Positions 22,783 to 32,859 of a DNA stretch of 64,000 bases are shown piece by piece. Position numbers and translations under genes: made by a program. Location of the stretch: contig CAOLHI010000487.1 in NCBI GenBank assembly GCA_948474755.1, positions 186,001 to 250,000 of the forward strand. Reading direction: 5' to 3'. Position 1 is the first letter of the stretch, and each line of letters begins with the position of its first letter. The notes beneath the pieces are model-generated. The model was not told the DNA's origin. It did not search any database and saw nothing but the letters and a program-made list of their open reading frames with translations. Source of the DNA: Ctenosaura bakeri (lineage: Eukaryota > Chordata > Lepidosauria > Squamata > Iguanidae).

Positions 22783-22952
22783 TCCGGGGTTTGAATCCTT
22801 GCTCATCTGTGAAAACCTGATAGCGAGTCATATTCCTACAGCCTTACAGGAAGCCAATAGAAACCTCTTCTGAATAAATCCTGCCAGGAAAACCCAATGA
22901 GAGGTTGCCATAAGTTGAAGTCAACTTGAAGACACAGAAGAACAACAATTTG
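22783..22952 (+). mobile_element. Sauria-type SINE, 5'-truncated
   Basis: Starts within box B (GGGTTTGAATCCTTGC). It continues through TCCTGCCAGGAAAACCC and GTTGCCATAAGTTGAAG to ACACAGAAGAACAACAA. The box A part is replaced by the TG repeat. Confidence 0.8.
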
Positions 22953-24465
22953 CAACCTGGGTTCTTAACAGTTATAAACTACAATCTGTAAAATCAGAAC
23001 ACTCAAAACAAATGCATGAAGGACTTCTAGCCATACCAGCTAGTTTGGGCTTCATTTCCACATAGAAATGTAAACAAGCCAGAACTCAATGGACCTTATT
23101 TCTGAGTAGATGTTGTACGGGATGCATGATCAGACCATTATCAGACAAAATAAGAATGAACTAATTTTGCCATTATCCGGCAAAATTAATAACAACTTGC
23201 CTGTCAATGCTGAGCCACCCCTTAAAAACAGGTCTATAGTTTATGTGTATTTTGAACAAGTAACTTATTTTTTGGTTTTCAATAGCAACTGAAATATCCC
23301 AATTTCAGTTATTCAAAAACATCTGAATCCTATAAGCTGCTAACTACCTGATCATCCTTTTAAGAATTGCAACACAGAACATGAGGCACAGCATGAAGCA
23401 GCATCTGAGTGCTTAGCACTTTAAAAAGGTAAAAGTTACTCTGCAAAAGGAGAAAAATGACTTGTAGTTAGGTTATTTCCATGAGGTAACCTAGTTATAT
23501 GCTTGTTGCTGAGAAAAAGAATTACAAGTAATTTGCTACAGGCTTCCCGCACTTAACTGACAGGTTAGGGACTGGAGCACTGTCAGAAAATGGAACTGGC
23601 TGAAAAGTGAAATCCATATACTGTAGGAATCATGAAGGATTTACAGAGGCCTCCACAGACAATGAGAACTGATGAAAGAGCAGAACCCCAGTCAAATTAA
23701 TGGAACTTGTCCTTAATTTGGAAGCATAAGAAGAGTGGTCAGATAATAGGGCATCAAAAGATCAGCTTTGCTTTGCTTGCTATGCTAGCCTTATGCCATC
23801 CTAATGACACATAGTGTTTGAGACTTGCTATTATCTAACACCTTGTAATTCACCATGCACTATCATACCAGATTATTCGCTGTTTGATGCCATGTAATAC
23901 TTGTAGTGATTTGCTCTTTGATGGCATGCAAAAGGGGCTGGAACAGGATGGTGGAAAATGAAGGAAAAAAGGTGTTTTGGGAATGATGGTATGTTGTTCC
24001 GGTGAACCCTCAGAACAAGGAAAAAAACAAGATCAGGATGCTGGTGGGTTGGAAGCCAACCTGGGAAAGGAGTTGTTTTAATTAGCTGGCAAATAAGGGC
24101 CTTGAGCACACAAATTTGTAATGTTACTGCTTATAAGACACTGTAAATCCAATAGAGCTTTTAGTCTTGGCCATTGTCAGAATGGCTGGTGTTATTCTGA
24201 AACTCCTAAATAAATCTTTTGCAAAATTCTAAACTAAATCTCTGGGACTGATATCATCCTGTACATGACAGGTGGGGCCTTCCTGTATATGTTATGATTA
24301 ATTATTTCCTAAATGCCATTCAATATGAACTACCAAATATCCATTATTCAATAAAATACAGTTGTATATTCAAAGCAGATTCTAAATATTCAGCAAAATG
24401 TTGGTGTATCTAGAGAACTCCATGTTTCTCTCTACTTAATGCCTTCCTAAATCTTATGAAACAAA
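22953..24465. other. Unannotated stretch
   Basis: No supported feature. Confidence 0.4.
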
Positions 24466-24897
24466 ACTCCTTTCCGCACGTTACCTGCTCGCGGAGGTGG
24501 TGGGGTGCCATTTGCGCAAGCAGCCTCTTGCGCGAGGCACTCGCATAGCTCATCTGTTCTCCCGCAGCTGGCTTCCTGGTCACGCAACCGTTGCGCTAGT
24601 GCCTCGCCCCTTCCTTCCACAGCGCAGCCTGGGAGCTGTAGGCTGCGCTGGGGGAGGAAGCGCGACCGGTCCGCTCATCTGATGCACCGCACGGCAGGTA
24701 AGTGCGCAAGGGCCCCAGGAGCATTGCGCGACTGTGCAGTATTTTCAGCTCCCAGCCAAAAATAATAAAATGCGCGTGCATCCCGCTTTAGGCTCGTGAG
24801 TGTCGCATGAATGGGAGTGCATTGTACGGACCGACGCTCCCATTCACGCGACGCTCAAGGAGCCCTCTTGCAACAGAAACTGCATGCGAAAAGGGCC
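24466..24897 (+). mobile_element. Foldback element family B (copy B3, 432 bp)
   Basis: Ends CTCCTTTCCGCACG (mutated GGCCC) and GCATGCGAAAAGGGCC, flanked by AAA on both sides (24463-24465 and 24898-24900). CpG-rich. It carries CAGGTAAGTGCGC at 24695. Exactly as long as B2. Confidence 0.85.
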
Positions 24898-25040
24898 AAA
24901 GTGTGAAGCATCAGGATGGGTTCACAGGCCTCATGTGGAGTGGCCAATAAAGACATATAACATATTTGCACCTGTTTAGGACTTGGGACTACCTCCTTTC
25001 CTTCTTAAATCTGCCCCACCCTCTTGCCCAGGTTTTAAAC

Positions 25041-25271
25041 ACTGCAGTGATTCAGTGGTCTGAGAGTTGGATTATGATACAGGAGACCAGGTTCCCATCC
25101 CACTCAGCCATGGAAACTCACTGGGTGGCCTTGGGCAAGTCACACCCTCTCAGCCTTAGAGGGAGGCAAAGGCAAATTTCCTCTGAACAAATCTTGCCCA
25201 AACACCCCCTTGATAGGTTTGCCTTAGGGTTGCTGTAAGTCAGAAATGACTGGAGAACATACAACAACGAC
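25041..25271 (+). mobile_element. Sauria-type SINE, near full length
   Basis: Head CAGTGGTCTGAGAGTTGG; core GGCCTTGGGCAAGTCAC and CAAATCTTGCCCAAACA; tail GCTGTAAGTCAGAAATGACT, ending ACAACAACGACAA. Confidence 0.85.
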
Positions 25272-25903
25272 AAGAAGGATTAAATGGTGGTTTCCTTCTG
25301 GTATGGAAGGGGTTTTATTGCCCACTATTCCCACTGGAAAGGTGTTTTTTTTTTTAAAAAAAACAACAACAACCCTAATCTGCACTGTTAAAATAACTAG
25401 GGATGCATTTAACTAAGTACTTAGGTCATTTTGCTCCTTCACATAAATTAGAGCATTTACAGTGAAGGTGAGAGAGGAGGAGAAATACAAGGCACAGTAA
25501 CAGATGGTAAGTCAGGACTGACTCCTTGATTTCTGTATTATTAGCAGTAGATCTCCAGGCATTTCTGATCTCCAAATAATTTAAAAATGGGAAGTTATAA
25601 AAAATTCATTACTCAAATGGAAATTTTTGCTTGCTTATTTCAAATGTATAAATGCTGCCAATCTTGCTGAAAGAGAACTGAAGGAGACAAACAAACTATA
25701 TCAACAATATTTAAAACAATAGCCTAGATAGGTTAATGATGCAAAAATACATATATTTAAAAGTAGTTAACCATAAGGGCTCAAATAAACTCAAGATCTT
25801 TTAGAACTTTTAACCAAAGGCCTTCATAGGGAGTCAGGTTTTATGCATCTTTAAAAATTAAAAATAAGAAGGGAGAACATTTGCCTTTCAAACCACTTGA
25901 GCA

Positions 25904-25905
<2 letters not shown>
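25272..25905. other. Unannotated AT-rich stretch
   Basis: Nothing recognised. Confidence 0.4.
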
Positions 25906-25963
<58 letters not shown>

Positions 25964-26080
25964 TTTCTTCTTCTTCTTCTTCTTCTTCTTCTTCTTCTTC
26001 TTCGTCGTCTTCGTCATCACCGTCTTCGTCTTCATCATCATCTTCGTTGTCTTCTTCTTCTTCATCGTCTTCGTTGTCTT
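25906..26080. repeat. (TTA)n-(TTC)n compound microsatellite
   Basis: About 19 TTA units, then (TTC)n passing into CGTCGTCTTCGTCATC-type variants. The unit mix is the same as in the 1.55-kb satellite at 27645. The six-frame translations here are homopolymeric and not genes. Confidence 0.95.
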
Positions 26081-26524
26081 AATGTTGAGTAGTGTTACAG
26101 GAATTCAGCTTTGCAGTTTCATTGCTTACCAATGAAAGGTTCCCAGTGCAGGAAAGAAATGCATTGTATTTTTTTGGGAGCTCAAACAGTTTTTCTGTGC
26201 ACTGGAAAGAAAATGGGATGCATTGTGCTCAAAAAAATGGCATGAATAATGCTCCTTAGCTATTTGTACTATATTTCAGAGTATCCATGTGACATTGGAG
26301 GCCACAAAAAGTTTTGCTCTTTCAAAAATGCTGCTTTTTATCTAGCCCTTGGAAACCACCACAAGGAAATAGTTGTATCCACACACATACACACAAACGA
26401 ATACACACACACACACACACATATGGCTAAATGCCATACTGCCATCTTTATCTGTGGTTCTGGAGGAGGGAGTGGGGGTTGCCTATTTCATTTTCAGCTT
26501 GATTTGAAGGCATTATGGTCGTGA
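26081..26524. other. Unannotated stretch with (CA)n
   Basis: Contains a CA/CACA run at about 26379-26422. Otherwise no feature. Confidence 0.4.
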
Positions 26525-27530
26525 TGCCATTTGGCGCCCCGCTAGCGCACATTAACAACAGGGATGGTCCCTTACATACGATGCTGAAGGGCACATGCAG
26601 ACCTAAAAAGATCCCAGGCTGTCAGTAGTGTGATGGTGGGCATGTGGTGAGATGATGCTGGAGATTGATTCCCAAGCATTTTGAACTGAGGTTTGTGAAT
26701 TGTGTGTGAAGCTTCCCGGAGTGCTGACTGCTGGCCCTTGTAATTTTTTGTTTTTGGCTGAGAGAGTGTTACCATGGGGCTGAGAGAGAGTTAGACAACG
26801 GAGAGTGAGGGAGGGATGGCGAGAGAGGGAGAGCGCAGGGTTTGCGTGTGCACGTGTGAATTGTGTGTGAAGCTTCCTGAAGTGCTGATTGCTGGGAGAG
26901 GACCAGGGGAAGCGTTGCCCATTGGTCAGAGAGATGGATGGTGTGACCTGGAAAGACTCCACGTGCCATGTGTTTAAGGGGTCAGAGGGAAGTGTACATT
27001 GTTCTCCCCCTCCCTCACCTTTATCGCCAGCGCGTGAGGAGCCTCCCAGCAGGGGCAAATATAAGCTGTAGTCATTCCTAAGTTCCTGATAAAGCTTTTC
27101 ATACCTTGCTCTATCTCTGGCCTACCGCCTTAGCATTGTGTCCACCACAGATCCCAGAACCGTCATAACCTGGCCAAGGAACCTATAAATGCTCTCAATC
27201 CCCTCTTCTTCCATCGCCAAACCAGCCGAAATCACCAGAAAGAGCAGGCGCGAAAAAACACTCCAGCTAAAACTAACTGGAGCCTAGAAATGATCTCTCC
27301 ACGAGGCTTCAGAGGAAGGGGGGACTGAAGTAGAGAGATGTCATGGGAGGAGCTTGTTGGCACTGTGTACGAGCTCACGTAGGCACTTACGGAATGACGC
27401 AATGATGCGATGAGGCTTTTTTAAAAAAAACAGCCAATCACAGGCGAAGGGGGCGAGGTAAGGAGACAAACGGGAGTGGCCATGAGAAAATAGTGTGGAT
27501 CTGTTAACCCACGCTAGCCCATTTCAGCTA
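26525..27530 (+). other. GC-rich candidate element (LTR-like or DNA transposon)
   Basis: Distinct CpG-richer block. A 44-bp segment (AATTGTGTGTGAAGCTTCC...) occurs twice, at 26695-26738 and 26856-26899, 161 bp apart. A TATA-like AAATATAAG lies at 27057 and GATAAAGC near 27090, reminiscent of an LTR U3 with a repeated enhancer. Alternatively, GCTAGCGCACATTAACA at its left and, inverted, GCTAGCGTGGGTTAACA at its right could be degenerate inverted ends of a ~1-kb DNA element. Neither edge shows a clear target duplication. Confidence 0.35.
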
Positions 27531-27579
27531 CAGCTGTATAGAACTTCTTAAATTAAAGTCCGCGGTAGTGCAGATACAA

Positions 27580-27632
27580 AAAAACGGCAGGAAGCGTCGC
27601 AGCACAGTTTCCTCGCCTCGTGTGGAAAGGGC
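27580..27632. mobile_element. Right terminus of a family C foldback element
   Basis: TTTCCTCGCCTCGTGTGG, then AAAGGGCC, matches the right end of the C copy at 48500-49085 (TTCCCTCGCCTCGTGCGG). It borders the pyrimidine satellite directly. No left end was identified. Confidence 0.55.
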
Positions 27633-27644
27633 CTTTGTCTCTGT

Positions 27645-29200
27645 TTTCTTCTTCTTCTTCTTCGTCGTCTTTATCTTCTTCGTCGTCGTAATCATCTTCT
27701 TCTTTGTTGTCATCGTCTTCTTCTTCGTCATCATCTTCTTCTTCTTCATCTTCTTCTTCATTGTCTTTGTCGTCTTCATCTTCTTTGTTGTCGCATTCTT
27801 CTTCTTCGTCATCTTTGTCTTCTTCTTCTTCTTCTTCATCTTCTTCTTCTTCGTTGTCTTCTTCTTTGTTGTTGTCGTCTTTGTCTTCTTCTTCATCGTC
27901 ATCGTCGTCTTTGCCTTTTCTTCTTCATCATCATTGTCTCCTTCTTCTTCTACTTCTTCTTCGTCATTGTCTTTGTCTTCTTCTTCTTTGTCGTCTTCTT
28001 CTTCTTCTTTGTCATCTTCTTCTTCTTCGTCGTCGTCTTTGTCTTCTTCTTCTTCTTCGTCGCAGCGCAATTTCCACGCCTTGTGTGGAAAGGGCCTTTG
28101 TCTCTGTCTTCTTCTTCTTCGTCATCTTCGTCTTTGTCTTCTTCTTCTTCGTCGTCTTTGTCTTCTTCTTCGTCGTCATCGTCTTCTTCTTCTTCTTCAT
28201 CATCATCGTTGTCATCTTCTTCGTCATCTTCTCCTTCGTCGTCGTCTTCTTCTTCGTTGTCGTCTTCTTCTTCTTCGTCGTCGTTGTTTTTGTATTCTTC
28301 TTCGTCTTTTTCTTCTTTGTCATCATCTTCTTCGTAGTCATCGTCTTCTTCTTCTTCTTTGTCTTCTTCTTCTTCTTCGTTGTCGTCTTATTTGTCGTCA
28401 TCGTCATCATCGTCGTCTTCTTCTTCGTTGTCGTCGGCGTCTTCGTCGTCATCGTCTTCTTCTTCTTCTTCCTCATAATCTTTTTCTTCATTGTCGTCAT
28501 CTTTTTCTTATTCTTATTCTTTGTCGTTGTCGTCTTTGTCTTCTTCTTCTTCGTCTTTGTCTTCTTCCTCTTCGTCGTCATCTTTGTCTTCTTCTTCATC
28601 GTCGTTGACGTCTTCTTCTTCTTCTTTGTCGTTGTCTTTGTCTTCTTCTTCTTCTTTGTCGTCGTCTTTGTCTTCTTCTTCTTCTTCGTCGTCATCTTTG
28701 TCTTCTTCTTCTTCTTCTTCGTTGTCATCGTCCTTGTCTTTGTCTTCTTCTTCTTCTTCTTCATCATCGTCTTTGTCTTCTTCTTCTTCTTCCTCGTTGT
28801 TGTCTTCGTCGTCTTTGTCTTCTTCTTCTTCATCTTTGTTTTCTTCTTCTTCTTCTTCTTCGTCATCTTTGTCTTCTTCTTTTTCTTTGTCATCTTCTTC
28901 TTCTTCATCGTCTTTGTCTTCTCCTTCTTTGTCGTCATCGTCTTTGTGTTCTTCTTCTTCATCGTCTTTGTCTTCTTCTTCTTTGTCATCATCTTTGTCT
29001 TCTTCTTCTTCATCGTCTTTGTCTTCTTCCTCTTTGTCGTTGTCATCTTTGTCTTCTTCCTCTTTGTTGTCATCGTCGTCTTTGTCTTCTTCCTCTTCTT
29101 CTTCGTCGTCATCTTTGTCTTCATCTTCCTTGTCATTGCCGTCTTTGTCCGCATCTCCTCCTCCTCCTTCTTCTCCTTCTCCTCTTCCTCCTCCTCCTCC
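27645..29200. repeat. 1.55-kb CTT/CGT pyrimidine-rich satellite
   Basis: Plus strand is almost only C, T and G. It is built from CTT with regular CGTCGTC and TTTGTC variants, ending in (CTC)n/(TCC)n. The long open frames on both strands (up to about 500 codons of Ser, Phe, Val, Lys or Thr) are by-products of the triplet repeat. A 50-bp non-repeat segment of transposon end (27595-27644) recurs inside the array at 28058-28107, 463 bp away. The array therefore expanded by duplicating a larger unit. Confidence 0.95.
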
Positions 29201-29838
29201 GGAAGAGCATAGCTTGGAAAATCCAAGTTACCTCTATAAACAGCCCTTAAAAGTAATGGAAAAGGGTAGTCACAGAGCTGACACCAACTGGCCAAACCTG
29301 GCAAATCTGAAGGAACTATATATTGAGAAATCATGCTGCTTTAGACCAGTCTGGAAAATGCTATAGCATGACACCTAGAGAGTCTTTCACTGAAGAGTAG
29401 TTTATAAATAGATTCATTAAAAAAAATCTTTATGGCTTTTGGAGGACCTGACTCTTGGTATTTGAAGGTGGCAATATTGACACTGTAATCTTCACTTTCC
29501 CAGCTGTACATTATCCAGAATAAAAATCCTGAGACTCTAGTAATAAGACCCCTCCTTTTTTTTTTTTTTTTGGTGTGGAGCAATTACTAGCAGATAGTGC
29601 AAATGTTATATTTTCATTTGAAATCTGTAATCTGCTCAAGCAATCTGTTAAAGCATATGCACAGGCTTGGGTGCATGTCCCATATTTTAAGCCAGGCTCC
29701 AATTACTGAAGTTTTATTCACTCAAGTTTTATGTAAATCTACTAAGATGTCTCTGTAAGAATCAGTGTCTTGGGCTCATTAGTAATTATGCACTTTGATG
29801 TCAGCTTTGCATCTAGACTACAGTCCTGTGAATAATGT
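29201..29838. other. Unannotated stretch
   Basis: Includes a T-run at 29558-29571. No gene or known repeat. Confidence 0.4.
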
Positions 29839-30026
29839 CAAACTGTAAGAGTTCCTGTTTCTCAACAGCCTTCTATGCAATGGGAGCATGCCATCTCTAT
29901 ATTTTGGCCATCTTGTTTTTAATTCTGTTTACATTTAAGAGCTGAGTCATTAAAGAGTAGAGCTATTTTTGCTTTTTTTGCACTGTTTTCCTGTTTCTGT
30001 TGAGAAACAGGAACTCTTACAGTTTG
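29839..30026. repeat. 29-bp perfect inverted repeat, 130-bp spacer
   Basis: Arm 1 at 29839-29867 starts CAAACTGTAAGAGTTCCTG. Arm 2 at 29998-30026 is its exact reverse complement. Arm 2 overlaps a small hairpin (CCTGTTTCT and AGAAACAGG, 29990-30011). No target duplication was seen. Confidence 0.9.
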
Positions 30027-30054
30027 TGATTTTAAATCAGAGAGAACAAAATGT

Positions 30055-30165
30055 AGCCCCCCAGATGTGCTTGGAATGACACTTCCATCAGCCTTTCCCT
30101 GCACAGAAGATGGTGAAGAATGCTGGGACCTGCAGTCCAAGAGCATCTGTAGGGTTATACTTTGA
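30055..30165. mobile_element. Short foldback MITE (other family)
   Basis: Imperfect inverted arms: CCCCCCAGATGTGCTTGGAA at left, and CCAAGAGCATCTGTAGGG, its near complement, at right, around GAATGCTGGGACCTGCAG. It resembles common tetrapod MITEs with CTGGGA...TGTAGTCCAA. Unrelated to families A-C. Confidence 0.5.
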
Positions 30166-30314
30166 CCAGCCCTGCTGCAGATATTTGCAGATGGTGGTTT
30201 TTGATATTTATAATTTTTGGTTTAAATTAAATTAAATTTTAATTTAATTTCTGTCACTCATGCTGGGCTCTTGTGCGGAAGGATAGCATTTAGATGACAA
30301 CAATAAGAATGACA

Positions 30315-30501
30315 GAAAGCCAACATAGCGTAGTGGTTTAAGTGCTGGACTACAACTAAAGTTTGCTTCTCTGGTTAGCCATGGAAACCCACTGGGTGAT
30401 CTTGGGCACAACACACACACTGAGCCCCCAGAAATCCTTGTGATAGGTTCACCTTAGGTTCTCCATTAAGTCGGAAATGATTTGAAGGCACACAACAACA
30501 A
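30315..30501 (+). mobile_element. Sauria-type SINE with internal deletion
   Basis: Head CATAGCGTAGTGGTTTAAGT; core GTTAGCCATGGAAACCCAC; a shortened middle; tail TAAGTCGGAAATGATTTGAA, ending ACAACAACA. Confidence 0.85.
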
Positions 30502-30562
30502 AATGACAATGACAATTTCTATGGTTCTGCTGGCTGGAGATGATGAAAGTTGTAGACCAATA

Positions 30563-31550
30563 TGTTACCCTGTGTTTTGGGGGGTCCCAGGAGGGGCGCC
30601 CAGATTGCCAAATAAAATACCAACTTGGGGAAAATTAGCTGGAACACTCTCTGGCTAGCAAGAGGCAGGATAACTTTGCAAGGATCTTAAAACCCAATGT
30701 CTACAGCTTCAGGTCAGGGAACAGGCACACACGTTTCAAAGTAACCAAAAATAACAGTTTCATTGAAAACAACAGAGAATAAATAACACACACACACTAA
30801 CTAACTGGAAAACGGAATTGGAGAGCTTAAGGGTAGACAATACGACACCTGGTCTCGTTGTCCTTGGAGAAAGAGAGATGGGGTTCCGAAGGAGAAAGCT
30901 CAGCGTGACTGGCTGAGGGGAGTTTCCTTAGAAGGTCAGCAGCAGGGCAGGATAGCAGTCCAAGGTAGTCTGAAGACCGTTTGAAAGTGAGGGGTTTTTA
31001 TAGGGGAGTTCGTGCCTCTCGGCTATGGCAAGCCAGGTGAGAACAAAAGGAGTTTTGGCGCTGGACAAAGGATTTAGAAAAGGTCCAATTTAACCTGATG
31101 AGCTTAACGCTTGATGGCAATAGTATAGCCAATATGTAAATGCCTTGTTTACCAGGCTGGCTCTGTTGAGAGCCCCGCAGCTATTGTGAAGTGTACATGT
31201 GGAAGTTCCCTGAAGCTGGGAGCAAAGCTTAGGTTGCTGGCCTCAAAAGAGTCTGGAATGTGAAAGGAATTAGTGGCTGCACTCATGTCTGTGCTTGTCC
31301 GGAGAACTCACAAACACGTGGAGTGAGGTGACTGAATCCAGCTAAGGCCGAATTAGTTGATATCAAAGTGATATCTGGGGGTCCTCACCCAGGGTGCCAT
31401 ACCAGAGATTACAAATACATCTTGAAGATACCAGATTACGAGAAGGCTGTTGGAACACAGAGCAAGTTTGTGGAAGATAGTTCCCTCCCTTTGAAATGTG
31501 CTACAGAGCAGATGGACCATTTGACATTAAACCTATTGCCTACAGTAACA
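30563..31550 (-). mobile_element. Solo LTR, same family as 19479-20392 (988 bp)
   Basis: Edges TGTTACCCTG and CAGTAACA on plus, as in the other LTR. The minus-strand TATA box TATAAAAA is at 30995-31002, in the equivalent position to the other LTR. No internal region is attached. The flanks CAATA and CTTTA do not match, so the duplication has decayed or one edge was rearranged. Confidence 0.75.
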
Positions 31551-32179
31551 CTTTAACAGGGAAACGGAATTATCAGGGGCTGTACTTTGCCACTACATGA
31601 ATCTTTCTCCCTCCCATTCTCCCTTTTGGCTATTTTTTTTTAAAAAAACTGACGAATGCATACTTTTCTTTTCCAATATTGGAATGCACACCTCTCAGCC
31701 AAATATGGAAAACTGGAAAAAAAAAAGATGTCAAAAATATCTTCACCCTGCCACAAAGCTATTTCCTCTGCAGCAAGGCTTCATAAGTCCCTGGGTCTGA
31801 AGGCAGGCGTTTCCTTGCAGCCCATGTGCTAACCCATTCATTAGCAAAGAATGTGCTACCACCCAACTGCTGCTCGTTAATAGCCACTGCCAAGGTAGCG
31901 ATCAGCGTTTGTATTTTTTACATTTCAGTTCCTGTTGACACTGCTGATTACACTTCCCCACCCACACAAGCATATGTATACCAACTGAGTCAACACTCCA
32001 TATGAAGCAGACTGCAGAAGCTTATGCCAAACAAGGTGTAGACACTTTTGGGACAACAGACTAACATAGCTATCACCTCCCAATCCTTGAACTTCTGAAA
32101 TAAGTGACCATTCTGATGTGAGATTCACACACAGAGTGATGTTCCTGTTATTTCCTCCTGTTGTTAGATGCATTTATAT
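31551..32179. other. Unannotated stretch
   Basis: Short T/A runs. Nothing recognised. Confidence 0.4.
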
Positions 32180-32330
32180 ACTGCCATTCTTCTAATGAAC
32201 TCAAAGCAGCATACATAGCTCTCCTCCCCATTTTTATTCTCACAGCAACCCCATGAAGTAGGTCAGGTGGAGAGAAAGTAACTGGTCAAAGGTCACCCAG
32301 TGAGTTTGATGATTCAATGTGGTGGCTAGC
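32180..32330 (+). mobile_element. MIR/CORE-SINE-like old repeat
   Basis: Blocks TTTTTATTCTCACAGCAACC, CATGAAGTAGGTCAGG, AAGTAACTGGTCAAAGGTCA and CCCAGTGAGTTTG follow the order seen in MIR-type SINEs (tCctCACAACAACCCtatgaGGTAGG, then aacttgcccAAGGTCAC). Diverged. Confidence 0.5.
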
Positions 32331-32361
32331 ACTGGATCTTGCAAGTCTCAGTGCATCATTG

Positions 32362-32851
32362 CAGTGGAGTAACTAGTTCAACAGCGCCTAGGGCAAGCAT
32401 GGAAGTTGCTCCCCTGGGTGCTGCTTCTCCCACTGCCATTGTCCTAGGCCTCAGAAAACCCTGGCAAAGACCGGGGGTGGGGTGGGGTGGGGTCCGACCT
32501 GGGATGGAGGGCTGCCACTGCCGCTGCCACCACACTGAGCCAGGAATGGGGGTGCAGCAGCAGGCCAGGCTCAGGTGGAAGGGTGAGGGTGGGTTTGGCT
32601 TTTGTGCACCCCCTGGCATTGGCGCCCAGGGTACATGTCCCAGGCCATTTCCACACTAGCCTGTTATAGTGCTATGATTTCACTTGCAACATCCTATGGA
32701 ATCCTGGCGTTTGCAGTTTCGGGAGGGGCCAGCTAGCCCCTCCCGAAACTGCAAACGCCAGGATTCCATAGGATGTTGCAAGTGGAATCATAGTGCTATA
32801 ACAGGCTAGTGTGGAAATGGCCCCAGTTGCCCCACTCTAAATACACCTCTG
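32362..32851. mobile_element. Non-autonomous hAT element with 8-bp duplication
   Basis: Inverted ends CAGTGGAGTAACTAG and (reversed) CAGAGGTGTATTTAG are of the common hAT CAGNGGNGTA type. The flanks CATCATTG (32354-32361) and CATCACTG (32852-32859) are an 8-bp duplication with one mismatch. The interior includes GGGGTGGGGTGGGGTGGGG (32474-32492), a potential G-quadruplex, and a nested family A copy at 32643-32822. No transposase. Confidence 0.8.
32643..32822. mobile_element. Foldback MITE family A, short form (copy A9, 180 bp)
   Basis: The two ~88-base arms differ at only a few positions, so this is the cleanest palindrome in the window. Ends GGCCATTTCCACAC and GTGTGGAAATGGCC, flanked by CCA on both sides (32640-32642 and 32823-32825). 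Inside the hAT element. Confidence 0.95.
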
Positions 32852-32859
32852 CATCACTG

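Noticed and set aside
25841..26135. Poly-Leu/Phe, poly-Tyr/Ser and poly-Lys/Asn frames
   Set aside because: By-products of the (TTA)n(TTC)n microsatellite.
27528..29366. Long open frames (up to 502 codons) rich in Ser, Phe, Val, Lys or Thr on both strands
   Set aside because: They are translations of a CTT/CGT triplet satellite; every frame stays open because the repeat lacks stop codons. Not genes.
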